Notes under the pieces: model-generated
What the model saw: only the letters and a program-made list of their open reading frames with translations
What the model was told of the DNA's origin: nothing
Database searches by the model: none
Source: Bacillota bacterium
GTDB lineage: Bacteria; Bacillota; Clostridia; DSM-8532
Length of the DNA stretch: 7,469 nucleotides
Assembly: GCA_023446675.1 (NCBI GenBank)
Contig: JAEXPO010000021.1
Coordinates: 1-7,469 of the forward strand
Reading direction: 5' to 3'
Program-made: the position numbers and the translations under genes
Shown here: piece by piece, positions 1 through 5,457 of the stretch
Position numbering within the stretch: position 1 is the stretch's first letter
Layout of the letters: the number at the start of each line of letters is the position of its first letter

Positions 1-1
1 G

Positions 2-460
2 ATCTACACCGATGAAAAGCTCAACACCCTTTTGAACTATGGTATTGAAGGCACCCACTTCACCCTTTCCGACGGGGGTAAAATCAACAATACGGAACAG
101 GGCGTATCCAATTATCCGGCAGGGCAGTTCCCTCTGGTGTGGTCCAATATCAATATCAACTTCATGAAGCAGGTCGAAGGCGGTATTCCCGAGCTTATGG
201 ATATTCAGAAGAAGGTGGACGAATACGGCTACATCCCCAAGCATTCCGGGTTTAACCTCAATACGGAAGCCATCTCCAATGAAATCTCCGCCATTTCCGC
301 CGTACACACCGAATTCAGACCCCTCTATGCCTTCGGTGCCTTTGACGATGGGGATGCCCTCATTAAAGAATACAGGGAAAAGCTTGAAAAAGCAGGTGCT
401 GAAAAGGTTAAGGCCGAGGTGCAGCGTCAGCTGGACGAATTCCTGGCCAGCAAGAAATAA
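2..460 (+). CDS. Extracellular solute-binding protein of a sugar ABC transporter, C-terminal part (5' end cut by window)
   Basis: The reading frame is open from the first bases (codons from position 2) to a TAA at 458-460, giving 152 residues with no start inside the window. An internal TTG at 32 is not a convincing start because no ribosome site precedes it and the reading frame runs through it. The fragment contains the motif LLNYGIEGTHFTL, typical of the late part of family 1 binding proteins of LplA/YtcQ/LipO-type importers. Its end resembles the DUF3502 C-terminal domain: a stretch with FNLNTEAISNEISAIS, then a charged helical tail with KLEKAGAEKVKAEVQRQLDEF. By family knowledge it is a membrane-anchored lipoprotein that captures an oligosaccharide and delivers it to a permease pair, but its signal peptide is outside the window. 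It is the last gene of its unit, since two terminators follow. It is not a duplicate of the binding protein at 5458-7014: only the short YGIEG/YGEEG region looks alike. The family is fairly sure, the substrate unknown. Confidence 0.85.
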   Translation: MYTDEKLNTLLNYGIEGTHFTLSDGGKINNTEQGVSNYPAGQFPLVWSNININFMKQVEGGIPELMDIQKKVDEYGYIPKHSGFNLNTEAISNEISAISAVHTEFRPLYAFGAFDDGDALIKEYREKLEKAGAEKVKAEVQRQLDEFLASKK

Positions 461-497
461 CACGGCCTGAAGGTTCAATTATAAATAAGTATAGCTC

Positions 498-536
498 AAA
501 GAGAGGCCTTTTCTTTTATAAAGAGGCCTCTCTTTT
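498..536 (+). terminator. Intrinsic terminator of the upstream solute-binding protein gene
   Basis: A perfect 11-bp stem pairs 498-508 (AAAGAGAGGCC) with 525-535 (GGCCTCTCTTT). A further 5-bp stem lies inside it (512-516 with 520-524), and the right arm runs into TTTT. It starts 37 bases after the stop at 460. On the - strand the trailing T-run is only TTT, so it would be weaker for the convergent GH31 gene. Confidence 0.85.
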
Positions 537-545
537 GCAATGCTG

Positions 546-585
546 AAACGGCGCCATCCCCGATTCCAGGGATGACGCCGTTTTT
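546..585 (+). terminator. Second, tandem intrinsic terminator, possibly bidirectional
   Basis: A 15-position stem pairs 546-560 with 569-583 with a single C-A mismatch (554/575), an 8-base loop, and TTTTT at 581-585. It lies only 9 bases after the first hairpin and 70 bases from the end of the convergent GH31 gene. Read on the - strand it ends in only TTT, so use by GH31 is possible but weaker. No better GH31 terminator is visible in 586-655. Confidence 0.82.
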
Positions 586-655
586 GCTGGCCATTTGCGT
601 AAGCAAGTCTGGCTTAAAGGGAGAGGGTTCGATGCAACTGAGCTTTTAATTTGCC

Positions 656-2758
656 TTAATCGATAACCGTCCAGTCGGCCAGCTCATAGCGCTTTTTGGT
701 GTAGCTGCCGTTACGGGTGAGAACGGCTCTATCGCCGTCATAGCTTAAGCTTACCGTGTTGTAAAGCCCCTTTTCATAATCCATGGTAACTCCGTCGTCC
801 TCAAAAAGGACGGCTGAAGCGGGAGCCTTGCCGTAAATCCTGGCTGTGATCCGGAACAGAGTATCCTCTGCGACATACTCCACCGGTTGGGCATAAGGAA
901 GCAGGGTGCCTTCCTTTACAAAAACAGGAATATAATCCGGCCCGGCTTCAAGGGTGTGATAGCCCGCCTCGTAGCGTTTCCCGGTCCAGAAGCAGTACCA
1001 GGCGCCGCCGGGCAGGTAAATGGTCTTAGATCTTTCACCCTCCGTCAGGGGATGAACCAGGAGGGAATCCCCCATAAGATAGGCTTCCTGCATGGTTCTT
1101 ACCTCTCTGTCTTCTGGGTAGTCCATGACAAGAGCCCGGAAGGGAGGCCTGCCTTCCTTTTTGTAAGCCCAGAAAGCGGAATAAAGATAGGGGATAAGGC
1201 TCATACGCACTTCAAAAAGCTTTTTCACCGCGGCGGTAAGGGCCTCGTGACCTTCCATAACCGTTCCCTGCACATTAAGCTCTCTTTTGAGCTGCTTCCA
1301 GGGCGGCAGTGGTATATACCAGGCGTTAATCATTACCAGCGGCGAGAATATCACTGTCTGAATGCGGCGTATAAGATCCTCAGGGCTTTCGGCGTGGCGA
1401 ACTTCGGGAGTCCACAGAAGGCCGCTGAAGCCCATATTGACCACACCGCGGATGAAATCCCTGTGCTCGTAAAGATCGCTGTACAGTACGAAAGGATAGG
1501 GGGCGGCCAGGGCATGGGAATTTCTCACCGCATTGTAGGTGCGCAGATTTTTTTCTTCATAGAGGGAGTTTATGGCGTCCTGGTAAAGCAAGCCGAAAAG
1601 GGAGTGCATTTGCTCTCCGTCCAGGCCCGAGGAAAAGCGGGTGCTGTTGGGAAAGGACCATCCTCCTGTAAAATCCGAGCCGTCGCATTCGTCCAGCTTG
1701 AAGCCGGAAATGCCCTTTTCCACAAGCTCCCTGCGGTGCCAGTCCTTGAAAATAGCCTCGGCTTTATTGTTTGCAAAGTCGGGGATAACTCCGCCCCACA
1801 CTTCCCAATCCGGGCACAAATCCTTTATTTCCTCATAAAAGGGCGCTGTGGGATGAACAAAGGCGTGCTCCCATAAATTCAGGTGGAAGCCGTCTTTTTT
1901 TGTCTTTTCAATAAAGGTGTCAGGCTCCTTGCCCCGCTCCTCGTCCCATTTGAAGGAGCAGGAATAGGAATGGCTCTGCCAGCCCGGCTCCAGCCCCAGC
2001 ACATCGCAGGGGATATGCTCGCTGCGAAGCTCCGAAGCCAGATCCCGCACCTGATCCAGGTCAAATTTGGCATAGGTGCGGTACCATATGCCGAGGCCCC
2101 AGGGCGGAGGCAGGCAGCCGCTTCCCGAAAAAAGGTTGTAGCGTCTTACAGCAGTAAGTATATCCGGTCCGGCAAAGCAGTAGAGATCCACTCCACGGGC
2201 CGCGGGAATCTCGATGAGCATGGTTTTGTCGGCCGCTTCCCGCACCGCGTCGTAGAGATCGGCTTCCGAAGTGACGATATGCTCTCTTCGTGCCGGTGCC
2301 TTATTATAATCGGGATTTTTCTTTTTGGAGCTGCCGCAGTAGAAGGTGGCATAGCGGGCTGTATCCACCAAAAGACCGTAGCCGCCGGTGGTTACATAGA
2401 AGGGAACAGGGGCGTGGCTGTCTCCTGAATCGGCCTTGGGATCCGCATTGGGCCTGATTTGCTTCTTTTTTGAGGTCTGGACAAAGGACTTAAGCTGAAG
2501 ACCAAAGCCGTAGACATCTTCACCGGCTTTCAGAGGGAGTTCTGCCGAACAGCCTCCCCCATGGGTGTTAAAAACGATGTCTTGGGCTTCAAAGGGGGCC
2601 GGTCCCTGGGGAAGCTGATTCAAGCCCTCCACATCCGGCCCTTTGCGCCTTAAGGAAACAGGGGTCAGCTCCTCGGGTTCTCCAAGCCTTGCCCTCCATA
2701 TTCCTGGCAGAACAGGCTCCCACAGGGGCTTGGACATTCTTACACAATCAGTGCTCAT
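656..2758 (-). CDS. Glycoside hydrolase family 31 enzyme (alpha-glycosidase, substrate unresolved)
   Basis: A 700-residue protein without signal peptide or membrane segment, so it probably acts in the cytoplasm on imported oligosaccharides. GH31 features appear in order. An N-terminal beta-sandwich runs to about residue 215. The (beta/alpha)8 barrel begins around GLGIWYRTYA (221-230). LEPGW is at 256-260. The likely nucleophile is Asp356 in GFKLDECDG. The likely acid/base is Asp428 in LYSDLYEHRDF, followed by GFSGLLWTPEVR (443-454). The C-terminal beta domains show MGDSLLVHPL (562-571), LPGGAWYCFWTG (582-593), FVKEGTLLP (613-621) and LFEDDGVTMDYEKG (651-664), all typical of the family. Both catalytic stretches differ from the common W-x-D-M-N-E and WSGD forms, so alpha-glucosidase, alpha-xylosidase and alpha-galactosidase are all possible. 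The ATG at 2758 is chosen because GGAGGT (2771-2766) lies 7 bases ahead; Met8 lacks a comparable site. The gene is divergent from the regulator and transporter and likely shares their control. Confidence 0.93.
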   Translation of the reverse strand: MSTDCVRMSKPLWEPVLPGIWRARLGEPEELTPVSLRRKGPDVEGLNQLPQGPAPFEAQDIVFNTHGGGCSAELPLKAGEDVYGFGLQLKSFVQTSKKKQIRPNADPKADSGDSHAPVPFYVTTGGYGLLVDTARYATFYCGSSKKKNPDYNKAPARREHIVTSEADLYDAVREAADKTMLIEIPAARGVDLYCFAGPDILTAVRRYNLFSGSGCLPPPWGLGIWYRTYAKFDLDQVRDLASELRSEHIPCDVLGLEPGWQSHSYSCSFKWDEERGKEPDTFIEKTKKDGFHLNLWEHAFVHPTAPFYEEIKDLCPDWEVWGGVIPDFANNKAEAIFKDWHRRELVEKGISGFKLDECDGSDFTGGWSFPNSTRFSSGLDGEQMHSLFGLLYQDAINSLYEEKNLRTYNAVRNSHALAAPYPFVLYSDLYEHRDFIRGVVNMGFSGLLWTPEVRHAESPEDLIRRIQTVIFSPLVMINAWYIPLPPWKQLKRELNVQGTVMEGHEALTAAVKKLFEVRMSLIPYLYSAFWAYKKEGRPPFRALVMDYPEDREVRTMQEAYLMGDSLLVHPLTEGERSKTIYLPGGAWYCFWTGKRYEAGYHTLEAGPDYIPVFVKEGTLLPYAQPVEYVAEDTLFRITARIYGKAPASAVLFEDDGVTMDYEKGLYNTVSLSYDGDRAVLTRNGSYTKKRYELADWTVID

Positions 2759-2821
2759 TAGTTATACCTCCGGACTTACGGACTAATGTTCTTGGGCAAC
2801 AGAAGGTTTATCCCGGTACCC

Positions 2822-2857
2822 GTTTTTTATTATAGCATCCGTCCATGTTTTTTTACA
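2822..2857 (-). promoter_or_regulatory. Probable promoter of the GH31 gene
   Basis: Read on the - strand, TATAAT at 2834-2829 is preceded by TGC, giving an extended -10 (TGCTATAAT). A weak -35-like TGTAAA (2857-2852) lies 17 bases further upstream. Transcription would start near 2822, giving a leader of about 64 bases before the ATG at 2758. The -10 is convincing and the -35 is poor, as expected for an activated or extended -10 promoter. Confidence 0.6.
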
Positions 2858-2861
2858 TAAT

Positions 2862-2892
2862 CGGAGAATGTGACTATTTGCCGGAGATTGGG
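2862..2892 (+). promoter_or_regulatory. Imperfect direct repeat, candidate AraC-type operator between divergent promoters
   Basis: CGGAGAATGTG at 2862-2872 and CGGAGATTGGG at 2882-2892 match at 9 of 11 positions, with a 20-bp start-to-start distance. AraC-family proteins bind direct half-sites about two helical turns apart, and the next gene encodes such a protein. The pair overlaps the -35 of the rightward promoter and lies just upstream of the -35 of the leftward one. A similar 11-mer (CAGAGAAAGTG, 9 of 11 to the first copy) is at 5346-5356, ahead of the transporter promoter. The repeat is seen; binding is inferred. Confidence 0.4.
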
Positions 2893-2920
2893 TAAAGAGA
2901 TATACTGTTTATACTATAAT
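2878..2920 (+). promoter_or_regulatory. Probable promoter of the leader ORF and regulator gene
   Basis: TTGCCG (2878-2883) and TATACT (2901-2906) are separated by 17 bases. A perfect TATAAT follows at 2915-2920 as an alternative -10, with only a weak -35 (TAAAGA, 2893-2898, 16-base spacer). Transcription would start near 2913 or 2927, a short distance before the ribosome site of the leader ORF. Confidence 0.55.
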
Positions 2921-2950
2921 GAACAAATTCTATCAATGGAGGAGCCGGTA

Positions 2951-3001
2951 ATGTGTGCAGTTTGTATAAAATTCCCGATATGTGAAATAGGAAGGCTATG
3001 A
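2951..3001 (+). CDS. Possible 16-codon leader peptide upstream of the regulator
   Basis: ATG at 2951 follows an excellent ribosome site, GGAGGAG at 2938-2944, with a 6-base spacer. It opens a frame for MCAVCIKFPICEIGRL, ending in TGA at 2999-3001. The stop overlaps the upstream candidate start of the regulator (ATG 2998-3000) as ATGA, the usual arrangement for translational coupling. The peptide has three Cys (2, 5 and 11) and several less common codons (three ATA, one AGG, one CTA). An in-frame ATG at 2936 would add five residues but overlaps the ribosome site. It lies directly after the promoter-like elements, so it would be the first thing translated on the regulator mRNA. No known family is recognised. 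It could be a regulatory leader, or a chance ORF whose ribosome site is fortuitous. Confidence 0.4.
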   Translation: MCAVCIKFPICEIGRL

Positions 3002-3017
3002 ATTATAAAATAAAATC

Positions 3018-3024
3018 AGGGAGG
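3018..3024 (+). promoter_or_regulatory. Ribosome binding site deciding the regulator start at 3034
   Basis: AGGGAGG lies 9 bases before ATG 3034. The upstream candidate ATG at 2998 has AGGAAGG (2989-2995) only 2 bases away, too close for normal initiation unless it is coupled to the leader ORF that ends there. Confidence 0.65.
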
Positions 3025-3033
3025 CTGTCCGTT

Positions 3034-5256
3034 ATGACTTTGATGAGAAGAAAGGTCTTATGCAAAATACTGGTTATGTTTCTGATAGCGGTCATTTTTC
3101 CTGGCTTTTCCATCGGAGCCCTGGCCATACGCCACAGCACGCAGCATATTCTGCGCCAGGTGGATTTATCAAGCAGTAATTTTCTCGAGGAGAAGAAAGC
3201 CTCCGTCGAGCAGCAGATTTCCGAAATTAACAGCCTGCTGGATCAGATTATCGCAGGTACCCAGTACAAAGCCCTGATGGGGCCATTTAAAAATGAGACA
3301 GATCTTCACATTGCCATGTCCGGCGTTATACGCTCTTTTAACACTCTTTTGGCAGCCAACCGGAGCATTGCGTCCATTTACCTCATCAACCGGAATAAAA
3401 GCTATGTCCTTTCCGACGCTAAATACTCTCCCGAAGCCTTTTACGATAAGGAAGCCCTTCTGGAGTATCCCCTGGGCAGCCTTTACGGCCTGGCGCCCCG
3501 GAAGGTCATGTTTAGCTGGGGATTGGAGGGGGGCAGAAGGGTGATTACCTTCGTTCGCTCCCTTAATGATTTTACCAGCGGGGACCGTATCGATCTGCTT
3601 ATTAATGTGGACTACTTAAGCTTTTCCGAAAAGCTTCAATCAGTAGAGAACCCATATAAAATGGATTTGCTGGTGTTTAATGAAAGCAGCGCCCTTATTT
3701 TTAATCAAACCGGCATGAATCCAAGCACCGAGCTTATCGAAAGGGCAAAAAGCTTTAACAGCGGGGACGAGAAGCTGTTAATCGGCAGGGAGGAGTATTA
3801 TTGCAGTAAAACCTATTCCGGGAAGCTGGGCTGGACCTTTGCCTATGTAAAGCCCTATTCCGAGGTCGTGGGCACGGTTGAGCTTCTTAACAATGTCATT
3901 CGGACAACCATCCTTGTCGCGGCGGCTCTGGCTCTTGCAATGGCGGTGGCCTTTTCCCTTACGCTTTACAGGCCCTTAGGGAGCCTTGTCTCTCAGGTGA
4001 ACGGCCGCTCCCGCTATCCCCTTCGCAAGGGCTGCGATGAGTATTCCGTTATCGGAGCGGCGTTCAGCCGTTTGATGAGTGAAAAGGACATTCTTCAATC
4101 CTGTTATGAAAAAGCCTATCCCTACATCAAGCACAACGCCGTAAGAGAGCTTTTAAACGGCAACATATGGGATCCTGCCAAATGGGACAGTATTATGGAG
4201 CTTCTTGACGTAAGGTTTACCGGAAAGCGCTTTGCTGTTGCCGTACTGGACTTTGAAAGCCAGGTAAACAGCTCGCTGGACACAGAGGTGGAAAAAATTG
4301 TAAACAGGCGTACCCAAACCTGCCTGGTATCGCCCATAGACGGGCATCAACTGGCAGTTATCGTCAACACGGACAGTGATGACAGAGGGATAAGGACCAT
4401 TTTTGAAGAGCTTAAGAGCATTCTGGATTCGATGGGCACCAGGGTTACCATTTCCATAAGCAGTACCCGCCAGGGCCTCAATGAATTGAGCCGGGCCTAC
4501 CAGGAGGCTTTGCAGCTTATGGGCAACAGGTTTTTTACAGGAAAGAACAGAATAATCTCCATGGAGGACCTTCACCAGGGAAAGCTTAGCGGGGAGATAG
4601 ACCGGAAGCGCCTCCAGGATGAGCTTCTGGACTGCATACGGGCACAAAACCCTCAAAAGGCACTTACTGTGCTCAATAGGTTTATCCGCACCGCGGCAGG
4701 GGAATTCCCTGCTATCACCTACATAAAGTATGCGGCTTTCCAGTTGAGCTCGGGCCTCAGAGAATCGCTGGCGGAGGCGTTGGGAAGAGTGGAGCCCCAG
4801 TTGGAGTGGATGGGCTTGTGGAACGGTATTCAGGAGGCTGAAACACTGGATGAGCTGGAGCTGTTTCTGGAGGATTTCCTGAGCAAATGCGCAGAGGCTG
4901 CGGCGGATATAAAAAGGAAGCAGCACCGGGAGCTGACTGAAAAAATAAAGGAGATGCTGCGGCTCAGGTACAGTGAGGATCTTTCCGTAAGGGATATTGC
5001 CGTCACCGTTTATTTGAGCCCTAATTACCTCAGCACGGTCTTTAAGGAGGAAACGGGCATCACCATAATAGAGTACCTCACAAAGATAAGGATGGATGCG
5101 GCCCAGGAGATGCTGCGGGAGGGAGATATCCGGATACAGGAGGTGGCCCGGGCCATTGGCTACAATAATGTTCAAAGCTTTATCCGCTTTTTTAAAAAAG
5201 CCTACCGGATGACGCCAGTGGAATACAGGCGCAATCTTGTTCTGGAAAAGAACTGA
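3034..5256 (+). CDS. Membrane-anchored AraC-family transcription regulator (YesS/YtdP-like)
   Basis: A 740-residue protein from ATG 3034; starting at ATG 2998 would give 752. Positions below use the 740 numbering. A basic start (RRKVLCK) leads into TM1 at about 8-31. An extracytoplasmic, Cache-like sensor region spans about 32-286, and TM2 about 288-311 (TTILVAAALALAMAVAFSL). A short, degenerate HAMP-like stretch and a cytoplasmic linker domain (about 355-620) follow. The C-terminal AraC DNA-binding domain has two helix-turn-helix units: LSVRDIAVTVYLSPNYLSTVF (650-670) and IQEVARAIGYNNVQSFIRFF (701-720), closing with the classic MTPVEYRR (726-733). Length and order match the B. subtilis YesS/YtdP type, which senses outside and binds DNA inside in one polypeptide; no receiver domain or kinase is visible. 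It lies 201 bases before a transporter gene and divergent from GH31, so it probably activates one or both. No terminator follows, so some readthrough into the binding-protein gene is likely. Confidence 0.93.
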   Translation: MTLMRRKVLCKILVMFLIAVIFPGFSIGALAIRHSTQHILRQVDLSSSNFLEEKKASVEQQISEINSLLDQIIAGTQYKALMGPFKNETDLHIAMSGVIRSFNTLLAANRSIASIYLINRNKSYVLSDAKYSPEAFYDKEALLEYPLGSLYGLAPRKVMFSWGLEGGRRVITFVRSLNDFTSGDRIDLLINVDYLSFSEKLQSVENPYKMDLLVFNESSALIFNQTGMNPSTELIERAKSFNSGDEKLLIGREEYYCSKTYSGKLGWTFAYVKPYSEVVGTVELLNNVIRTTILVAAALALAMAVAFSLTLYRPLGSLVSQVNGRSRYPLRKGCDEYSVIGAAFSRLMSEKDILQSCYEKAYPYIKHNAVRELLNGNIWDPAKWDSIMELLDVRFTGKRFAVAVLDFESQVNSSLDTEVEKIVNRRTQTCLVSPIDGHQLAVIVNTDSDDRGIRTIFEELKSILDSMGTRVTISISSTRQGLNELSRAYQEALQLMGNRFFTGKNRIISMEDLHQGKLSGEIDRKRLQDELLDCIRAQNPQKALTVLNRFIRTAAGEFPAITYIKYAAFQLSSGLRESLAEALGRVEPQLEWMGLWNGIQEAETLDELELFLEDFLSKCAEAAADIKRKQHRELTEKIKEMLRLRYSEDLSVRDIAVTVYLSPNYLSTVFKEETGITIIEYLTKIRMDAAQEMLREGDIRIQEVARAIGYNNVQSFIRFFKKAYRMTPVEYRRNLVLEKN

Positions 5257-5345
5257 TTAAATAAAAAGCGGGAACAGGGTATTCGTAGAAAGGTACAAAA
5301 AGAGTAGAAAACCAGCAAAGGAAATAAGTGATTTTTGACAAGTAT

Positions 5346-5356
5346 CAGAGAAAGTG
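5346..5356 (+). promoter_or_regulatory. Possible regulator half-site upstream of the binding-protein promoter
   Basis: CAGAGAAAGTG matches the 2862-2872 repeat copy at 9 of 11 positions and ends 4 bases before the TTTACC -35-like box. No good second copy was found 20-21 bases away on either side. The area is purine-rich, so a chance match is possible. Confidence 0.25.
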
Positions 5357-5360
5357 AAGG

Positions 5361-5390
5361 TTTACCGCCTTTAAAGCCCGGCATTATACT
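5361..5390 (+). promoter_or_regulatory. Probable promoter of the solute-binding protein gene
   Basis: TATACT at 5385-5390 is preceded by TTTACC (5361-5366) with an 18-base spacer. Transcription would start near 5397. The -10 is good and the -35 is partial, as expected for a promoter needing an activator. Confidence 0.5.
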
Positions 5391-5398
5391 GAATGGGT

Positions 5399-5427
5399 AA
5401 CGCGTTGATAAGCATCCAAACGTTTGG
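5399..5427 (+). promoter_or_regulatory. Paired palindromes at the transcription start, candidate LacI-type operators
   Basis: AACGCGTT (5399-5406) and the perfect 12-base palindrome CCAAACGTTTGG (5416-5427) both have a central CG. Their centres are 19 bases apart (5402.5 and 5421.5). Central-CG palindromes with A/T arms are characteristic of LacI-family operators. The predicted start near 5397 places both at or just after the start point, a position that usually means repression. No LacI-type gene is in the window, so any cognate repressor would be elsewhere. The outer bases do not fit a CcpA catabolite site. Confidence 0.4.
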
Positions 5428-5441
5428 CGGCATTAGAGTTT

Positions 5442-5448
5442 GAGGAGG
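5442..5448 (+). promoter_or_regulatory. Ribosome binding site deciding the binding-protein start at 5458
   Basis: GAGGAGG lies 9 bases before ATG 5458. An in-frame TTG at 5440 overlaps this site and so cannot be the real start; beginning there would also add six residues ahead of a normal lipoprotein signal. Confidence 0.85.
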
Positions 5449-5457
5449 ATAATATCT

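Noticed and set aside
887..1876. 329-codon open frame on the + strand opposite GH31
   Set aside because: It lies wholly inside the GH31 gene, whose protein shows clear family motifs throughout. The antisense translation has no recognisable domain and no good ribosome site, so it is explained by codon bias of the real gene.
2853..2873. Inverted repeat TTACAT / ATGTGA between the divergent promoters
   Set aside because: Six-base arms with one mismatch and a 9-base gap in an A/T-rich region. The nearby 11-bp direct repeat is the stronger signal.
4153..5175. 340-codon open frame on the - strand opposite the AraC regulator
   Set aside because: It is antisense to the well-supported AraC DNA-binding domain and linker. 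Its translation resembles no family and no promoter or ribosome site supports it.
5285..5310. Direct repeat GTAGAAA at 5285-5291 and 5304-5310 as an operator
   Set aside because: Only 7 bases long in a purine-rich stretch, 19 bp apart and about 50 bp from the -35. Too little information to separate from chance.
5335..5340. Perfect TTGACA -35 box upstream of the binding-protein gene
   Set aside because: No acceptable -10 hexamer lies 16-18 bases downstream; that region reads AAGGTTTA. The TTTACC/TATACT pair further down fits better.
5414..5429. CcpA catabolite-repression site at the CCAAACGTTTGG palindrome
   Set aside because: The centre AAACGTTT fits, but the outer bases (CC and GG instead of TG-T/A and T/A-CA) do not. 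A different LacI-family operator is more likely.
5440..5457. TTG start for the binding protein
   Set aside because: The TTG overlaps the GAGGAGG ribosome site that serves ATG 5458, and it would put six extra residues before an otherwise standard lipoprotein signal.
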